Shown one piece after another: positions 9,072 through 17,133 of a stretch of 64,000 nucleotides of DNA. The position numbers were made by a program, and so were the translations under genes. How positions within the stretch are numbered: the stretch's first letter is position 1; the number at the start of each line of letters is the position of its first letter. Where the stretch lies: positions 2,620,929-2,684,928 of the forward strand of contig NZ_JACCFW010000001.1 of the NCBI RefSeq assembly GCF_013410455.1, read 5' to 3'. This stretch comes from Allobranchiibius huperziae (lineage in GTDB: Bacteria; Actinomycetota; Actinomycetes; Actinomycetales; Dermatophilaceae). A model generated the notes under the pieces. That model saw only the letters and a list, made by a program, of their open reading frames with translations, had not been told where the DNA came from and ran no database searches.

Positions 9072-10358
9072 TCAGGCGATCCGGTCGATCAGCAGCGGGA
9101 GTCGATCGGACACGTCCGCGTCGGCGATGTCGAACGCGCCCTCCAGCGACGTCAACGCCCGCTCGAACCGCTCCGGGGTGTCGGTGTGCAGCGTCAGCAG
9201 CGGCGCCCCCGCACGCACGGAGTCACCCGGTCGCGCGTGCCACTGCACGCCGGCGCCGGCCTGTACGACGTCCTCCTTGCGCGCGCGCCCGGCACCGAGC
9301 CGCCAGGCCGCGACCCCCACCTGCAGCGCGTCCAGCCGGGTCAGCACCCCGTCGCGCGGTGCGGTGACGACGTGCTGCTCGCGGGCGACGGGCAGCGTGG
9401 CCGACGGGTCGCCACCCTGCGCCGCGATCATCGCCCGCCACGCGTCCATCGCGCGTCCGTCGGCGAGGGCGTCCGCGGGATCGACGTCGGAAACGCCTGC
9501 GGCAGCGACCATCTCGCGTGCGAGCGCGAGGGTCAGCTCGCGTACGTCGGCCGGACCGCCTCCCGCGAGCACCTCGACGGATTCGGTCACCTCCAGCGCG
9601 TTCCCGGCGGTCAGACCGAGCGGCGTCGACATGTCGGTCAGCAGCGCGACGGTGCGGACACCCGCGTCCGCGCCGAGGCCGACCATGGTGGTGGCCAGTT
9701 CGCGCGCGTCGGCGACGTCCTTCATGAACGCGCCCGATCCGACCTTCACGTCGAGCACCAGCGCGCCCGTGCCCTCGGCGATCTTCTTGCTCATGATCGA
9801 GCTGGCGATGAGCGGGATCGCCTCGACGGTGGCGGTGACGTCGCGCAACGCGTAGAGCTTCTTGTCGGCCGGCGCGAGACCGGCGCCGGCCGCGCAGATG
9901 ACCGCACCGACCGAGTCCAGCTGGGACAGCATGGCCTCGTTCGTGAGGTCGGCGCGCCAGCCCGGGATCGACTCCAGCTTGTCCAGCGTGCCGCCCGTGT
10001 GGCCGAGTCCGCGCCCGGACAGCTGCGGCACGGCGACACCGCACGCCGCGACCAACGGCGCCAGCGGAAGGGTGATCTTATCGCCCACACCGCCGGTCGA
10101 GTGCTTGTCGGCGGTGGGGCGGGACAGCCCGGAGAAGTCCATCCGCTCTCCGGAGGCGATCATCGCCGCGGTCCAGCGGGCGATCTCGCGCCGCGTCATG
10201 CCGTTCAGCAGGATCGCCATCGCGAGCGCCGACATCTGCTCGTCGGCCACCACGCCGCGGGTGTAGGCGTCGATCACCCAGTCGATCTGGCCGTCGTCCA
10301 GCTCGTGGCGGTCGCGCTTGGCGCGGATGACATCGACGGCGTCGTGCGATTCAGGCAT
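9072..10358 (-). CDS. deoA: Thymidine (pyrimidine-nucleoside) phosphorylase
   Basis: 428 residues from ATG 10358 (MPESHDAVDVIRAKRD). Phosphorolysis of thymidine or uridine gives the free base and (deoxy)ribose 1-phosphate. The family signature is visible around residues 77-125: DKHSTGGVGDKITLPLAPLV and SGRGLGHTGGTLDKLESIPG. The C-terminal domain with DGVLTRLDALQVGVAAWRLGAGR is complete. In-frame sequence extends further upstream but is not homologous to the family. It forms an apparent operon with add and completes, with cdd and the Bmp transporter, a pyrimidine and purine salvage set. Confidence 0.95.
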   Translation of the reverse strand: MPESHDAVDVIRAKRDRHELDDGQIDWVIDAYTRGVVADEQMSALAMAILLNGMTRREIARWTAAMIASGERMDFSGLSRPTADKHSTGGVGDKITLPLAPLVAACGVAVPQLSGRGLGHTGGTLDKLESIPGWRADLTNEAMLSQLDSVGAVICAAGAGLAPADKKLYALRDVTATVEAIPLIASSIMSKKIAEGTGALVLDVKVGSGAFMKDVADARELATTMVGLGADAGVRTVALLTDMSTPLGLTAGNALEVTESVEVLAGGGPADVRELTLALAREMVAAAGVSDVDPADALADGRAMDAWRAMIAAQGGDPSATLPVAREQHVVTAPRDGVLTRLDALQVGVAAWRLGAGRARKEDVVQAGAGVQWHARPGDSVRAGAPLLTLHTDTPERFERALTSLEGAFDIADADVSDRLPLLIDRIA

Positions 10359-10516
10359 CCACCGATCCTGCCACGGCCCTGGGCGCGGACTCCCGCCCGC
10401 TCCGATCGCTCGCGTGCGCAAGCGCGTTCGGCCACGAAACGTCCCGTCTCGCCCGTAAGCTCGCGGCACGCGCCCACGTCACGGGCGCGTCCATCATGTT
10501 CGAGGGGAATTCACCG

Positions 10517-11017
10517 ATGTCGATCACGTCCACGCTCACCCGCACCGCCGCCACTGCGGCGCTGCTCGCCCTCCCGCTCGGCCTCGCCGCCTGCGGCGGC
10601 AGCAGCGACAAGGTGAGCGTCAGCTCGTCCAGCAGCTCCAGCTCCTCGAGCAGCTCGTCGAATGCGCCGAGCAGCACCACCTCCAGCTCCTCCAGCAGCG
10701 CGCCCGCCTCTACGACTCCGTCGAGCACGAGTGCCAGCTCCTCCGCTGCTGCCGGCGGCGGCAAGCCCACCAAGGCAGCAGCAACCGCCGGTCTCGCCAA
10801 GGGTCTGGAGCAGACGGCGCAGGGAGCCAAGCTCAAGCCGGCGGTCGTGCAGAAGATCTCCGCCTGCATCGTCGACAAGACCTACGACAAGGTCAGTGCC
10901 AGCGCGGTGAAGGCGTACGCCGCTGCGGACAAGAACGCCCGGCTCGACTCGAAGGACAACGCGATCTACCTGGCCGCGGCTGCCGCCTGTGGCAAGGAGC
11001 TCGGCCTGCGCAAGTAG
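10517..11017 (+). CDS. Serine-rich lipoprotein of unknown function
   Basis: 166 residues from ATG 10517, with GAGGGG at 10502-10507. The N-terminus is a lipoprotein signal peptide (TAALLALPLGLAAC, lipobox LAAC with Cys about residue 27). A low-complexity serine-rich linker of about 50 residues follows, probably a wall-spanning stalk, then a small domain of about 85 residues (KAAATAGLAKGLEQTAQGAK ... LAAAAACGKELGLRK) with two cysteines that could pair. The gene sits alone on the plus strand between the two halves of the minus-strand nucleoside salvage genes. Its stop is 8 bp before repeat B1. Confidence 0.8.
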   Translation: MSITSTLTRTAATAALLALPLGLAACGGSSDKVSVSSSSSSSSSSSSSNAPSSTTSSSSSSAPASTTPSSTSASSSAAAGGGKPTKAAATAGLAKGLEQTAQGAKLKPAVVQKISACIVDKTYDKVSASAVKAYAAADKNARLDSKDNAIYLAAAAACGKELGLRK

Positions 11018-11025
11018 CCGCCCCT

Positions 11026-11093
11026 GAGTGGCATACATATGTTTTCGGTGGCATACCTCTCGGGGGTGCACCCGAAAGACAGGTATGCCACTC
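11026..11093. repeat. Palindromic repeat family B, copy B1 (solitary)
   Basis: 68 bp between two convergent stop codons (lipoprotein stop 11017, cdd stop 11106). The outer arms GAGTGGCATAC (11026-11036) and GTATGCCACTC (11083-11093) pair perfectly. A second left arm, GTGGCATACCT (11048-11058), also pairs perfectly with AGGTATGCCAC (11081-11091), so two mutually exclusive hairpins can form. It shares a 19-nt left end (GAGTGGCATACATATGTTT) and the core GGTGCACCC with B2 and B3. Confidence 0.85.
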
Positions 11094-11105
11094 GGCGGTG
11101 GGGGG

Positions 11106-11504
11106 CTAGAGGTTGTGGGCCCCGAACGCCTGCGGCAGCATCTCGCTCATCGACCGGACGCCGAGCGGGGTCTGCAGCAGGCACTCGGGTCCGCCGTGCT
11201 CCCAGAGCAGCTGCCGGCAGCGCCCGCACGGCATCAGCGCCTCCCCCGAGCGGTCCACGCACCAGACCGCCATCAGCCGGCCGCCACCGGTGCGCGCGAG
11301 GTCGCTGACCATCCCGCACTCGGCGCACAGGCCGACGCCGTACGACGCGTTCTCCACGTTGCAACCGGACACGATCCGGCCGTCGTCGACGAGCCCCGCG
11401 ACACCGACCGGGAAGTTGCTGTACGGCGCGTACGCGCGCTCCATGGCCTCGATCGCGGTGCGGTGCAACAACTCCCAGTCGACCTGGGCCAGAGCGTTGG
11501 TCAC
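11106..11504 (-). CDS. cdd: Cytidine deaminase
   Basis: 132 residues from GTG 11504, which overlaps the TGA of the upstream permease gene (GTGA). It deaminates cytidine and deoxycytidine to uridine and deoxyuridine. The zinc site is clear: SGCNVENASYGVGLCAECGM with the CAE motif, and MPCGRCRQLLWE (PCxxC). Length and motifs match the tetrameric bacterial enzyme. As last gene of the Bmp transporter run it links uptake to salvage. Confidence 0.95.
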   Translation of the reverse strand: MTNALAQVDWELLHRTAIEAMERAYAPYSNFPVGVAGLVDDGRIVSGCNVENASYGVGLCAECGMVSDLARTGGGRLMAVWCVDRSGEALMPCGRCRQLLWEHGGPECLLQTPLGVRSMSEMLPQAFGAHNL

Positions 11505-12805
11505 GCCGAACCCTTCACGTAGGGCTCGCCGTCGGCTGCGGGCGCCCGCACCCGCCCGACCAGACCGGCCACCGCGAAGATCGTCACGACGTACGGGAGC
11601 ATGTTCAGCAGGTTGGAGTTGATCTGCAGCGGCGGGTTCACGAAGGACAGCACCGACTGCAGCGCGCCGGCGAAGCCGAAGAGCAGCGCCGCGCCGAGCG
11701 CTCCGCGCGGTGTCCAGCGTCCGAAGATCACCGCGGCGAGCGCGATGAAGCCCTGACCGGAGGAGATGTTCTTGCTGAAGGAGCCGACGTTGCCGATGGT
11801 GAGGAACGCCCCGGCGAGCCCGGCGACGCAGCCGCCGAGCACGACGTTCTGGTAGCGCAGCCGCAGCACGTTGATACCGACCGTGTCGGCCGCCTGCGGG
11901 TGTTCGCCGACGGCCCGGGTGCGCAGTCCCCAGCGGGTGCGGATGAGCGCCACGTCGATCACGATGACGATCACGTACATGGCGTAGACGATGTAGTTCT
12001 GGTCGAAGAGCACCGGACCGACCACGGGGATGTCGCCCAACAGGGGGATCTTCGCGGGGTCGAAGAAGCTGGGGTTGTTGGTGCCGTTGGAGTTGTTGGC
12101 CATGATCGCGTCGAAGAGGTAGCCGGTCAGGCCGAGCGCGAGCACGTTGAGCACGACGCCGAGGATCACCTGGTTGACCAGGAACTTGATCGCGAAGACG
12201 GCCAGCAGCAGACCGAGCAGGCCGCCGACGACGATCGCCGCGATGACGCCGGCGAACAGGCCGGCGACCGTCCCGAGCAGCGCACCCGCGAAGGCGCCCG
12301 CCAGCATCTGACCCTCGATCGCGACGTTGATGACGCCGCTGCGCTCGCAGAGGATGCCGCCCATCGCGCCCAGGACGAGCGGGGTGGCGAGCAGGAGTCC
12401 CTGCTGCAGCAGGGAGGTGAACTGCACCGTCTTGCCGCCGGTGCCCGCCCACGCGAGGAACGCCAGCAGGAAGAGCACGCCGACGCCACTGCCGACCCAG
12501 CGCATCGCCACCGGCGTGAAACCGCGCACCAGGTGGTAGATCCCCGCCAGCACGATCAATGCTCCGACGACGAAGCAGAACGGCGCCTCGGCGAAGCTCA
12601 ACGTCGGCACGTGCACCTGCGCGCCGCCGGCGTCGAAGCCGAACTTGGCGTCCGTCTGGGTGCCGGTCGTGCCGAGCACGAGCGCGGTGAAGAGGCCAAT
12701 CACCATCAGCCCGATCGCGACGACCGTACGGCGGGTGCGCGACGGACCGACCCGCACCGTCTTGTGGTGGACGACGAGTTCCTCGTCGGTGACCGGCGCG
12801 CTCAT
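11501..12805 (-). CDS. Nucleoside ABC transporter permease (BmpABC/Nup type), second permease
   Basis: 434 residues from ATG 12805 (MSAPVTDEELVVHHKTVRVG). A 40-residue cytosolic tail precedes about ten transmembrane helices. The segments GILCERSGVINVAIEGQMLA, AIKFLVNQVILGVVLNVLAL and GLRTRAVGEHPQAADTVGIN are typical of the branched-chain-permease-like subunit of nucleoside (simple sugar) ABC importers. It lies 67 bp after the first permease and overlaps cdd by four bases. The gap contains the translation start only. Confidence 0.9.
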   Translation of the reverse strand: MSAPVTDEELVVHHKTVRVGPSRTRRTVVAIGLMVIGLFTALVLGTTGTQTDAKFGFDAGGAQVHVPTLSFAEAPFCFVVGALIVLAGIYHLVRGFTPVAMRWVGSGVGVLFLLAFLAWAGTGGKTVQFTSLLQQGLLLATPLVLGAMGGILCERSGVINVAIEGQMLAGAFAGALLGTVAGLFAGVIAAIVVGGLLGLLLAVFAIKFLVNQVILGVVLNVLALGLTGYLFDAIMANNSNGTNNPSFFDPAKIPLLGDIPVVGPVLFDQNYIVYAMYVIVIVIDVALIRTRWGLRTRAVGEHPQAADTVGINVLRLRYQNVVLGGCVAGLAGAFLTIGNVGSFSKNISSGQGFIALAAVIFGRWTPRGALGAALLFGFAGALQSVLSFVNPPLQINSNLLNMLPYVVTIFAVAGLVGRVRAPAADGEPYVKGSA

Positions 12806-12872
12806 CGGGACTCGCCTTTCGTCGGGGTCCCCGCGATGTATCGGAGCGCAGCGGAGAACTTCATGGGGTGAC

Positions 12873-14153
12873 TCATCCGTTCCATCCCTTCGCGACCACG
12901 GCGGTCTGGCCGCCGCCACTGCGGCGTAGCCGGAAGATCAGCCGGACCAGTCCGGGTGCGGCGATGAAGAGCACGATCAGCGCCTGCAGCACCTGCACCA
13001 GGTCCGACGGGGTGTTGGTGGAGGCCAGCAGCTGCACCGAACCGGCGCGCAGCGCGCCGAAGAGCATGCCCGCCCAGAAGGTGCCGATCGGCGATCCGCG
13101 GCCGAGCAGCGACACGGTGATCGCGTCGAACCCGACGCCTGCGTCGATGTCGCTGGTGACCTGCGGGGAGGTGCCAAGCACCTGGGCGCTGCCCGCGAGG
13201 CCGGCGAGGGCGCCGACGATCAGCATCACCACGATGTAGACGCTGGAGATGCTGATGCCCGCCGTACGCGCCGCGTCCTGGTTGGCGCCAACGGTGCGCA
13301 GCCGGAAGCCGAAGGTGCTGCGGTTCAGCAGCCATGCCACTGCCACGGTCGCCGCGATCGCGACGAGGAACGCGACGTTCGCGCGCAGAGCCGACCCGAG
13401 GAGGTGGGGATACATCGCGTTGTGGTCCACGGCGGGCGAGATGGCCTGGTTGTACGGCTTGGCCTGGAATCCGTGCACCCCGAGCAGGTACTGGATCAGG
13501 CCGAGCGCCACGTAGTTGAGCATGATCGTGGTGATCACCTCGTGCGCCCCGGTCTTGGCCTTGAGTACGCCGGCCAGCCCGGCCCACAGCGCACCGCCGA
13601 GGATGCCGGCGAGCACCGCCACGATCACGTGCAGCACCACGGGCAGGTGCCAGCTGAAGCCGACGTACCCGGCGAAGATCGCGGCGAGCAGGATCTGGCC
13701 CTGCGCACCGATGTTGAACAGGCCCGCGCGGAAGGCCAGCGTCACCGACAGGCCGGCGAAGATCAGCGGCGTCGCGCTGACGATGGTCTCCGAGATCGGG
13801 CCGAAGATGGTGGTGGCGTTGCCGCTGGAGAGGCTCGAGGGGTTGAGGATCGACCCCTCGAAGATCGCGACGTACGCGCCGGACACCGCGTGCCACGCCG
13901 CGGAGATGGTGTCCATCGGAGCCGCGGTGAAGTAGCCCGCCGCGGTGCGGGTCGCCTGGTCCGACGCGATGATCAGGATCGACCCGATGACCACGGCGGC
14001 GAAGATCGCGAGGATCGTCAGGATCGCGGGGTGGTCGCTGCGGAAGATCTCGCGCAGTCGCCCCGCGCCGCCATCCGGCGTCTGGTCGACCTTGCTGCTG
14101 CCGCTCTCCGGGGTGCTCACCGCGGGCTCGCCCCCGGCCTTCTGCTCGCTCAC
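12873..14153 (-). CDS. Nucleoside ABC transporter permease (BmpABC/Nup type), first permease
   Basis: 426 residues. The hydrophilic N-terminus (MSEQKAGGEPAVSTPESGSS) is followed by about nine transmembrane helices. Family landmarks include SLSSGNATTIFGPISETIVS, LSVTLAFRAGLFNIGAQGQI and KTGAHEVITTIMLNYVALGL (the EVITTIMLN loop that contacts the ATPase). It overlaps the upstream ATPase gene by four bases (ATGA) and works with the second permease as a heterodimeric channel. Confidence 0.9.
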   Translation of the reverse strand: MSEQKAGGEPAVSTPESGSSKVDQTPDGGAGRLREIFRSDHPAILTILAIFAAVVIGSILIIASDQATRTAAGYFTAAPMDTISAAWHAVSGAYVAIFEGSILNPSSLSSGNATTIFGPISETIVSATPLIFAGLSVTLAFRAGLFNIGAQGQILLAAIFAGYVGFSWHLPVVLHVIVAVLAGILGGALWAGLAGVLKAKTGAHEVITTIMLNYVALGLIQYLLGVHGFQAKPYNQAISPAVDHNAMYPHLLGSALRANVAFLVAIAATVAVAWLLNRSTFGFRLRTVGANQDAARTAGISISSVYIVVMLIVGALAGLAGSAQVLGTSPQVTSDIDAGVGFDAITVSLLGRGSPIGTFWAGMLFGALRAGSVQLLASTNTPSDLVQVLQALIVLFIAAPGLVRLIFRLRRSGGGQTAVVAKGWNG

Positions 14154-15682
14154 GCGGACTCCTTCGTGTCGTGATCGCCGGTGTCGCCATGCTGGCCACC
14201 CATGAGCAGGCCGAACTCCTGCGCGGACGCGGTCGGCGGCAGCTCCCCGACGATGGCGCCGCGGTACATGACCCCGATCCGGTCGGCGAGGCTCACCACC
14301 TCGTCCAGCTCCGTGGACACCAGCAGCACCGCGGCTCCGCGGTCGCGCTCGGCCACGATCCGCTTGTGCACGAACTCCATCGAGCCGACGTCGACGCCGC
14401 GGGTCGGCTGCGACACCACGAAGAGGCGCAGCGGGCGCGACAGCTCGCGGGCCAGCACGACCTTCTGCTGATTTCCACCGGACAGGGTCGAGGCGGTGGC
14501 GCCGGGCGACTCGGTCCGCACGTCGAACTCCTCGACGCGCGCGGCCGCGTTCTTGGCGATCTCCTTGTTGTTCAACTGGACCCGGCCGCCGAAGGGCGCC
14601 TGGTCGTACATGTCGAGCACGAGGTTCTCGGCGATGCTGAAGCTGGAGACCAGCCCGTCGTGCGCGCGGTCCTCGGGCACGTACCCGACACCGGCGCGCA
14701 GGATGTCGTACGTCGTGTCGTCGGTGACGTCCTCGCCGTCGATGATCACGCGCCCGGACGCCGGCTCGATCAGCCCGACGATGGCCTCGGTGAGCTCGGT
14801 CTGGCCGTTGCCCTGCACGCCGGCGATCGCGTAGATCTCACCGCCGCGCACCGAGAAGGAGATGTCGTCGACGAGCACCTGGCCCGCCGCGTCGACCACC
14901 CGCAGCTTGTCCACGTCGAGGATGACGTCGCGCGGCTTGGCGGGTTCCTTGTCGACCCGCAGCTGCACGGTGCGGCCGACCATCATGGCGGCCAGCTCGG
15001 CGGCCGTCGCGGTCGGCTGCGCGGTGCCGACGACCTTGCCGCGCCGGATGACGGTGATGGTGTCGGCGACCTCGCGCACCTCGCGCAGCTTGTGGCTGAT
15101 GAAGACCAGGGAGGTGCCCTGCGCCTTGAGCGAGCGCATGACCTCCATCAGGTGGTCGGTCTCCTGCGGGGTGAGGACCGCCGTCGGTTCGTCGAGGATG
15201 AGCACCTTGGCCTCGCGGGCCAGCGCCTTGAGGATCTCCACCCGCTGCTGGATGCCGACCGGTAGGTCCTCGACCTTGGCGTCCGGGTCGACCTCCAGGT
15301 GGTGGCGGTCGGACAGCTCGCGCACGAGCTTGCGAGCGCGGCGCAGATCGAGGAAGCCGCCGCGGGAGGTCTGCTCGGCGCCGAGCATGATGTTCTCGGC
15401 CACGGTGAGCACCGGCACGAGCATGAAGTGCTGGTGCACCATGCCGATCCCGGCGGCCATCGCATCGCCCGGCCCCTTGAAGGTGACCGGTGCGTCGTCC
15501 ACCAGGATCGTGCCCTCGGTGGGCTCGTAGAGCCCGTAGAGCACGTTCATCAAGGTGCTCTTGCCGGCGCCGTTCTCGCCGAGCAGGGCGTGGATCTCCC
15601 CCGGCTGCACGACCAGATCGATCTGGTCGTTCGCGGTGAAGGTGCCGAATCTCTTGGTGATCCCCTGCAACTGCAGTTTCAT
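14150..15682 (-). CDS. Nucleoside ABC transporter ATP-binding protein (two ATPase domains)
   Basis: 510 residues with two nucleotide-binding domains, as usual for simple-sugar and nucleoside importers. Domain 1 has Walker A LLGENGAGKSTLM near residue 35, signature-region DLPVGIQQRVEILKALAREA and Walker B KVLILDEPTAVLTPQE. Domain 2 has a degenerate Walker A region IAGVQGNGQTELTEAI, signature TLSGGNQQKVVLARELSRP and a degenerate Walker B LFVVSQPTRGVDVG, so only domain 1 is likely to hydrolyse ATP well. It is separated from the upstream substrate-binding gene by 178 bp containing a terminator-like hairpin. Confidence 0.93.
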   Translation of the reverse strand: MKLQLQGITKRFGTFTANDQIDLVVQPGEIHALLGENGAGKSTLMNVLYGLYEPTEGTILVDDAPVTFKGPGDAMAAGIGMVHQHFMLVPVLTVAENIMLGAEQTSRGGFLDLRRARKLVRELSDRHHLEVDPDAKVEDLPVGIQQRVEILKALAREAKVLILDEPTAVLTPQETDHLMEVMRSLKAQGTSLVFISHKLREVREVADTITVIRRGKVVGTAQPTATAAELAAMMVGRTVQLRVDKEPAKPRDVILDVDKLRVVDAAGQVLVDDISFSVRGGEIYAIAGVQGNGQTELTEAIVGLIEPASGRVIIDGEDVTDDTTYDILRAGVGYVPEDRAHDGLVSSFSIAENLVLDMYDQAPFGGRVQLNNKEIAKNAAARVEEFDVRTESPGATASTLSGGNQQKVVLARELSRPLRLFVVSQPTRGVDVGSMEFVHKRIVAERDRGAAVLLVSTELDEVVSLADRIGVMYRGAIVGELPPTASAQEFGLLMGGQHGDTGDHDTKESA

Positions 15683-15814
15683 CGTGAAGGCCCGCTCCGT
15701 TGGTCGTCGACGCTTCGCGCGAGGTTACCCGCCCCGCCGTCCGTCGTCGGTAGGACGGCTGGTGATCGGGTGGCCGCGCGGCGCGTTGGGACCGCTCCCG
15801 ATCGTCATACAGAA

Positions 15815-15844
15815 GGCGGGGCGAGCCCGTCGGCCCGCCCCGCC
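15815..15844 (-). terminator. Terminator or attenuator hairpin after the Bmp lipoprotein gene
   Basis: GGCGGGGCGAGCC (15815-15827) and GGCCCGCCCCGCC (15832-15844) form a 13-bp stem with one mismatch and a 4-nt loop. On the minus strand it is followed by TTCTGTAT, a short T-rich run. It lies 16 bp past the lipoprotein stop and before the ATPase gene. This fits partial termination that gives more binding protein than transporter. Confidence 0.7.
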
Positions 15845-15860
15845 CCTGCGATCACCGGTG

Positions 15861-16958
15861 TCAGCTGGTGGGCTGGCTCGGTGAGGTGATCTTGATCGAG
15901 CCGGACACGATGCCGGCCTTGACCTTCGCCAGCTCCGCCTTCAGCGTGGCCGACTGGCTGTTGTTGTTGTCGACCAGGCCGACGCCCCCGTTGGCGAGGG
16001 TGCCGATGTAGTTACCGGTCGGGTAGGTGCCGTCCGCGGAGGACTTCAGGTAGGCCTGCACACCGCCGCTGAGGTTCTTGGTGACGCTGCCGACCATGTA
16101 CTTGCAGTACTGCGCGGCGCTCTCGCAGCCGTCGGTGTCGACCCACATGATCTTCAGCTTGCCGCCGGAGGCCTGTGCCGCCGCGCCCGCGCCCAGGCCG
16201 GATCCGCCCGCGACCGGGAAGATGATGTCGGCGCCGTTGCTGGCCATCGACTGGCTGACCGACTTGCCCTTGTTCTGGTCGGTGAAGCTGTTGGAGAAGG
16301 TGCCCTTCTTGGTCTTCTCGTCCCAGCCGAGCACCTGCACCGACTTCTTGTTCTGCGTGTTGTAGTACTGCACGCCCTCCTGGAAGCCGTCCATGTAGAT
16401 GGTCACCGGCGGGATGTTGAGCCCACCCCACGTGCCGACCTTGCCGGTCTTGGTGAGGCTGGCCGCGAGGTAACCGCCGAGGAAGCCGGCCTGCGCGGTG
16501 TTGTACTGGATGCCGTAGAAGTTGGCGCCCGTGCCCGGGGAGTCGACCTCGGCGAAGTGCACCTTCGGGTAGGTCTTGGCCGCAGACTTCACGTTGTCGG
16601 ACATCAGGCCGCCGACGCCGATCACCGTGGCGCACCCGCCGGTGGCGAGCTTGGTGAGGTTCGGGGTGTAGTCCGCGCCGGAGTTGCTCGGGACGTACTT
16701 GATCGAGATGTTCGGGTTCGCGGCATTGGCCGCCTTCATGCCGTCCCAGGACGACTGGTTGAAGGAGCGGTCGTCGACGCCACCGGTGTCCAGCACCATG
16801 CACGCGTTGATCTTCTTGCCGACGGCCTTCGCAGCCGTCGTGGAGCCGGAGCTGCCACTACCGCTTCCGCTCGATCCCGATCCGGGCTTGCTGCCACAGC
16901 CGGTCAGGGCCAGCGAGCCGAGTGCGGCAACCGCCGCGATCTTCATCACCGAACGCAC
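15861..16958 (-). CDS. BMP-family nucleoside-binding lipoprotein
   Basis: 365 residues from GTG 16958. AAGGAG at 16965-16970 sits six bases before this GTG but directly abuts the upstream ATG (16964), so GTG is the better start. A lipoprotein signal (AAVAALGSLALTGC) and a Gly/Ser linker precede the BMP domain: CMVLDTGGVDDRSFNQSSWD, ATVIGVGGLMSDNVKSAAKT, FAEVDSPGTGANFYGIQYNT and IIFPVAGGSGLGAGAAAQAS. These proteins bind nucleosides for the ABC importer encoded downstream. TAATCT (complement of 17041-17046) is a candidate -10 box upstream. Confidence 0.92.
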   Translation of the reverse strand: MRSVMKIAAVAALGSLALTGCGSKPGSGSSGSGSGSSGSTTAAKAVGKKINACMVLDTGGVDDRSFNQSSWDGMKAANAANPNISIKYVPSNSGADYTPNLTKLATGGCATVIGVGGLMSDNVKSAAKTYPKVHFAEVDSPGTGANFYGIQYNTAQAGFLGGYLAASLTKTGKVGTWGGLNIPPVTIYMDGFQEGVQYYNTQNKKSVQVLGWDEKTKKGTFSNSFTDQNKGKSVSQSMASNGADIIFPVAGGSGLGAGAAAQASGGKLKIMWVDTDGCESAAQYCKYMVGSVTKNLSGGVQAYLKSSADGTYPTGNYIGTLANGGVGLVDNNNSQSATLKAELAKVKAGIVSGSIKITSPSQPTS

Positions 16959-17072
16959 AGACATCTCCTTGTAGGTGGGGGGCACATCGGCGCCGACTCA
17001 CGCTGATGGCGCAGACGTCGGGCGGGGTGCGGACGCGCAAAGATTACCGGCGCGTTCGGGTAGGTCCGGCCG

Positions 17073-17130
17073 TGTCGGCGCGACCGTTATCAAACGGTTG
17101 CGCCACGGCCGGCGAACGGTCGCGCCGACA
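17073..17130. repeat. Palindromic element D
   Basis: Perfect 16-bp arms TGTCGGCGCGACCGTT (17073-17088) and AACGGTCGCGCCGACA (17115-17130) enclose 26 nt. It begins three bases past the stop codon of the minus-strand amidohydrolase gene. No full second copy is in the window; GTCGGCGCGAACGG at about 23899, just past pyrD's upstream end, matches part of one arm. Termination is the simplest role, though no T-tract follows. Confidence 0.75.
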
Positions 17131-17133
17131 GGC

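Noticed and set aside
8184-10616. 810-residue plus-strand open frame opposite add and deoA
   Set aside because: Shadow frame; the minus-strand enzymes have complete catalytic motifs.
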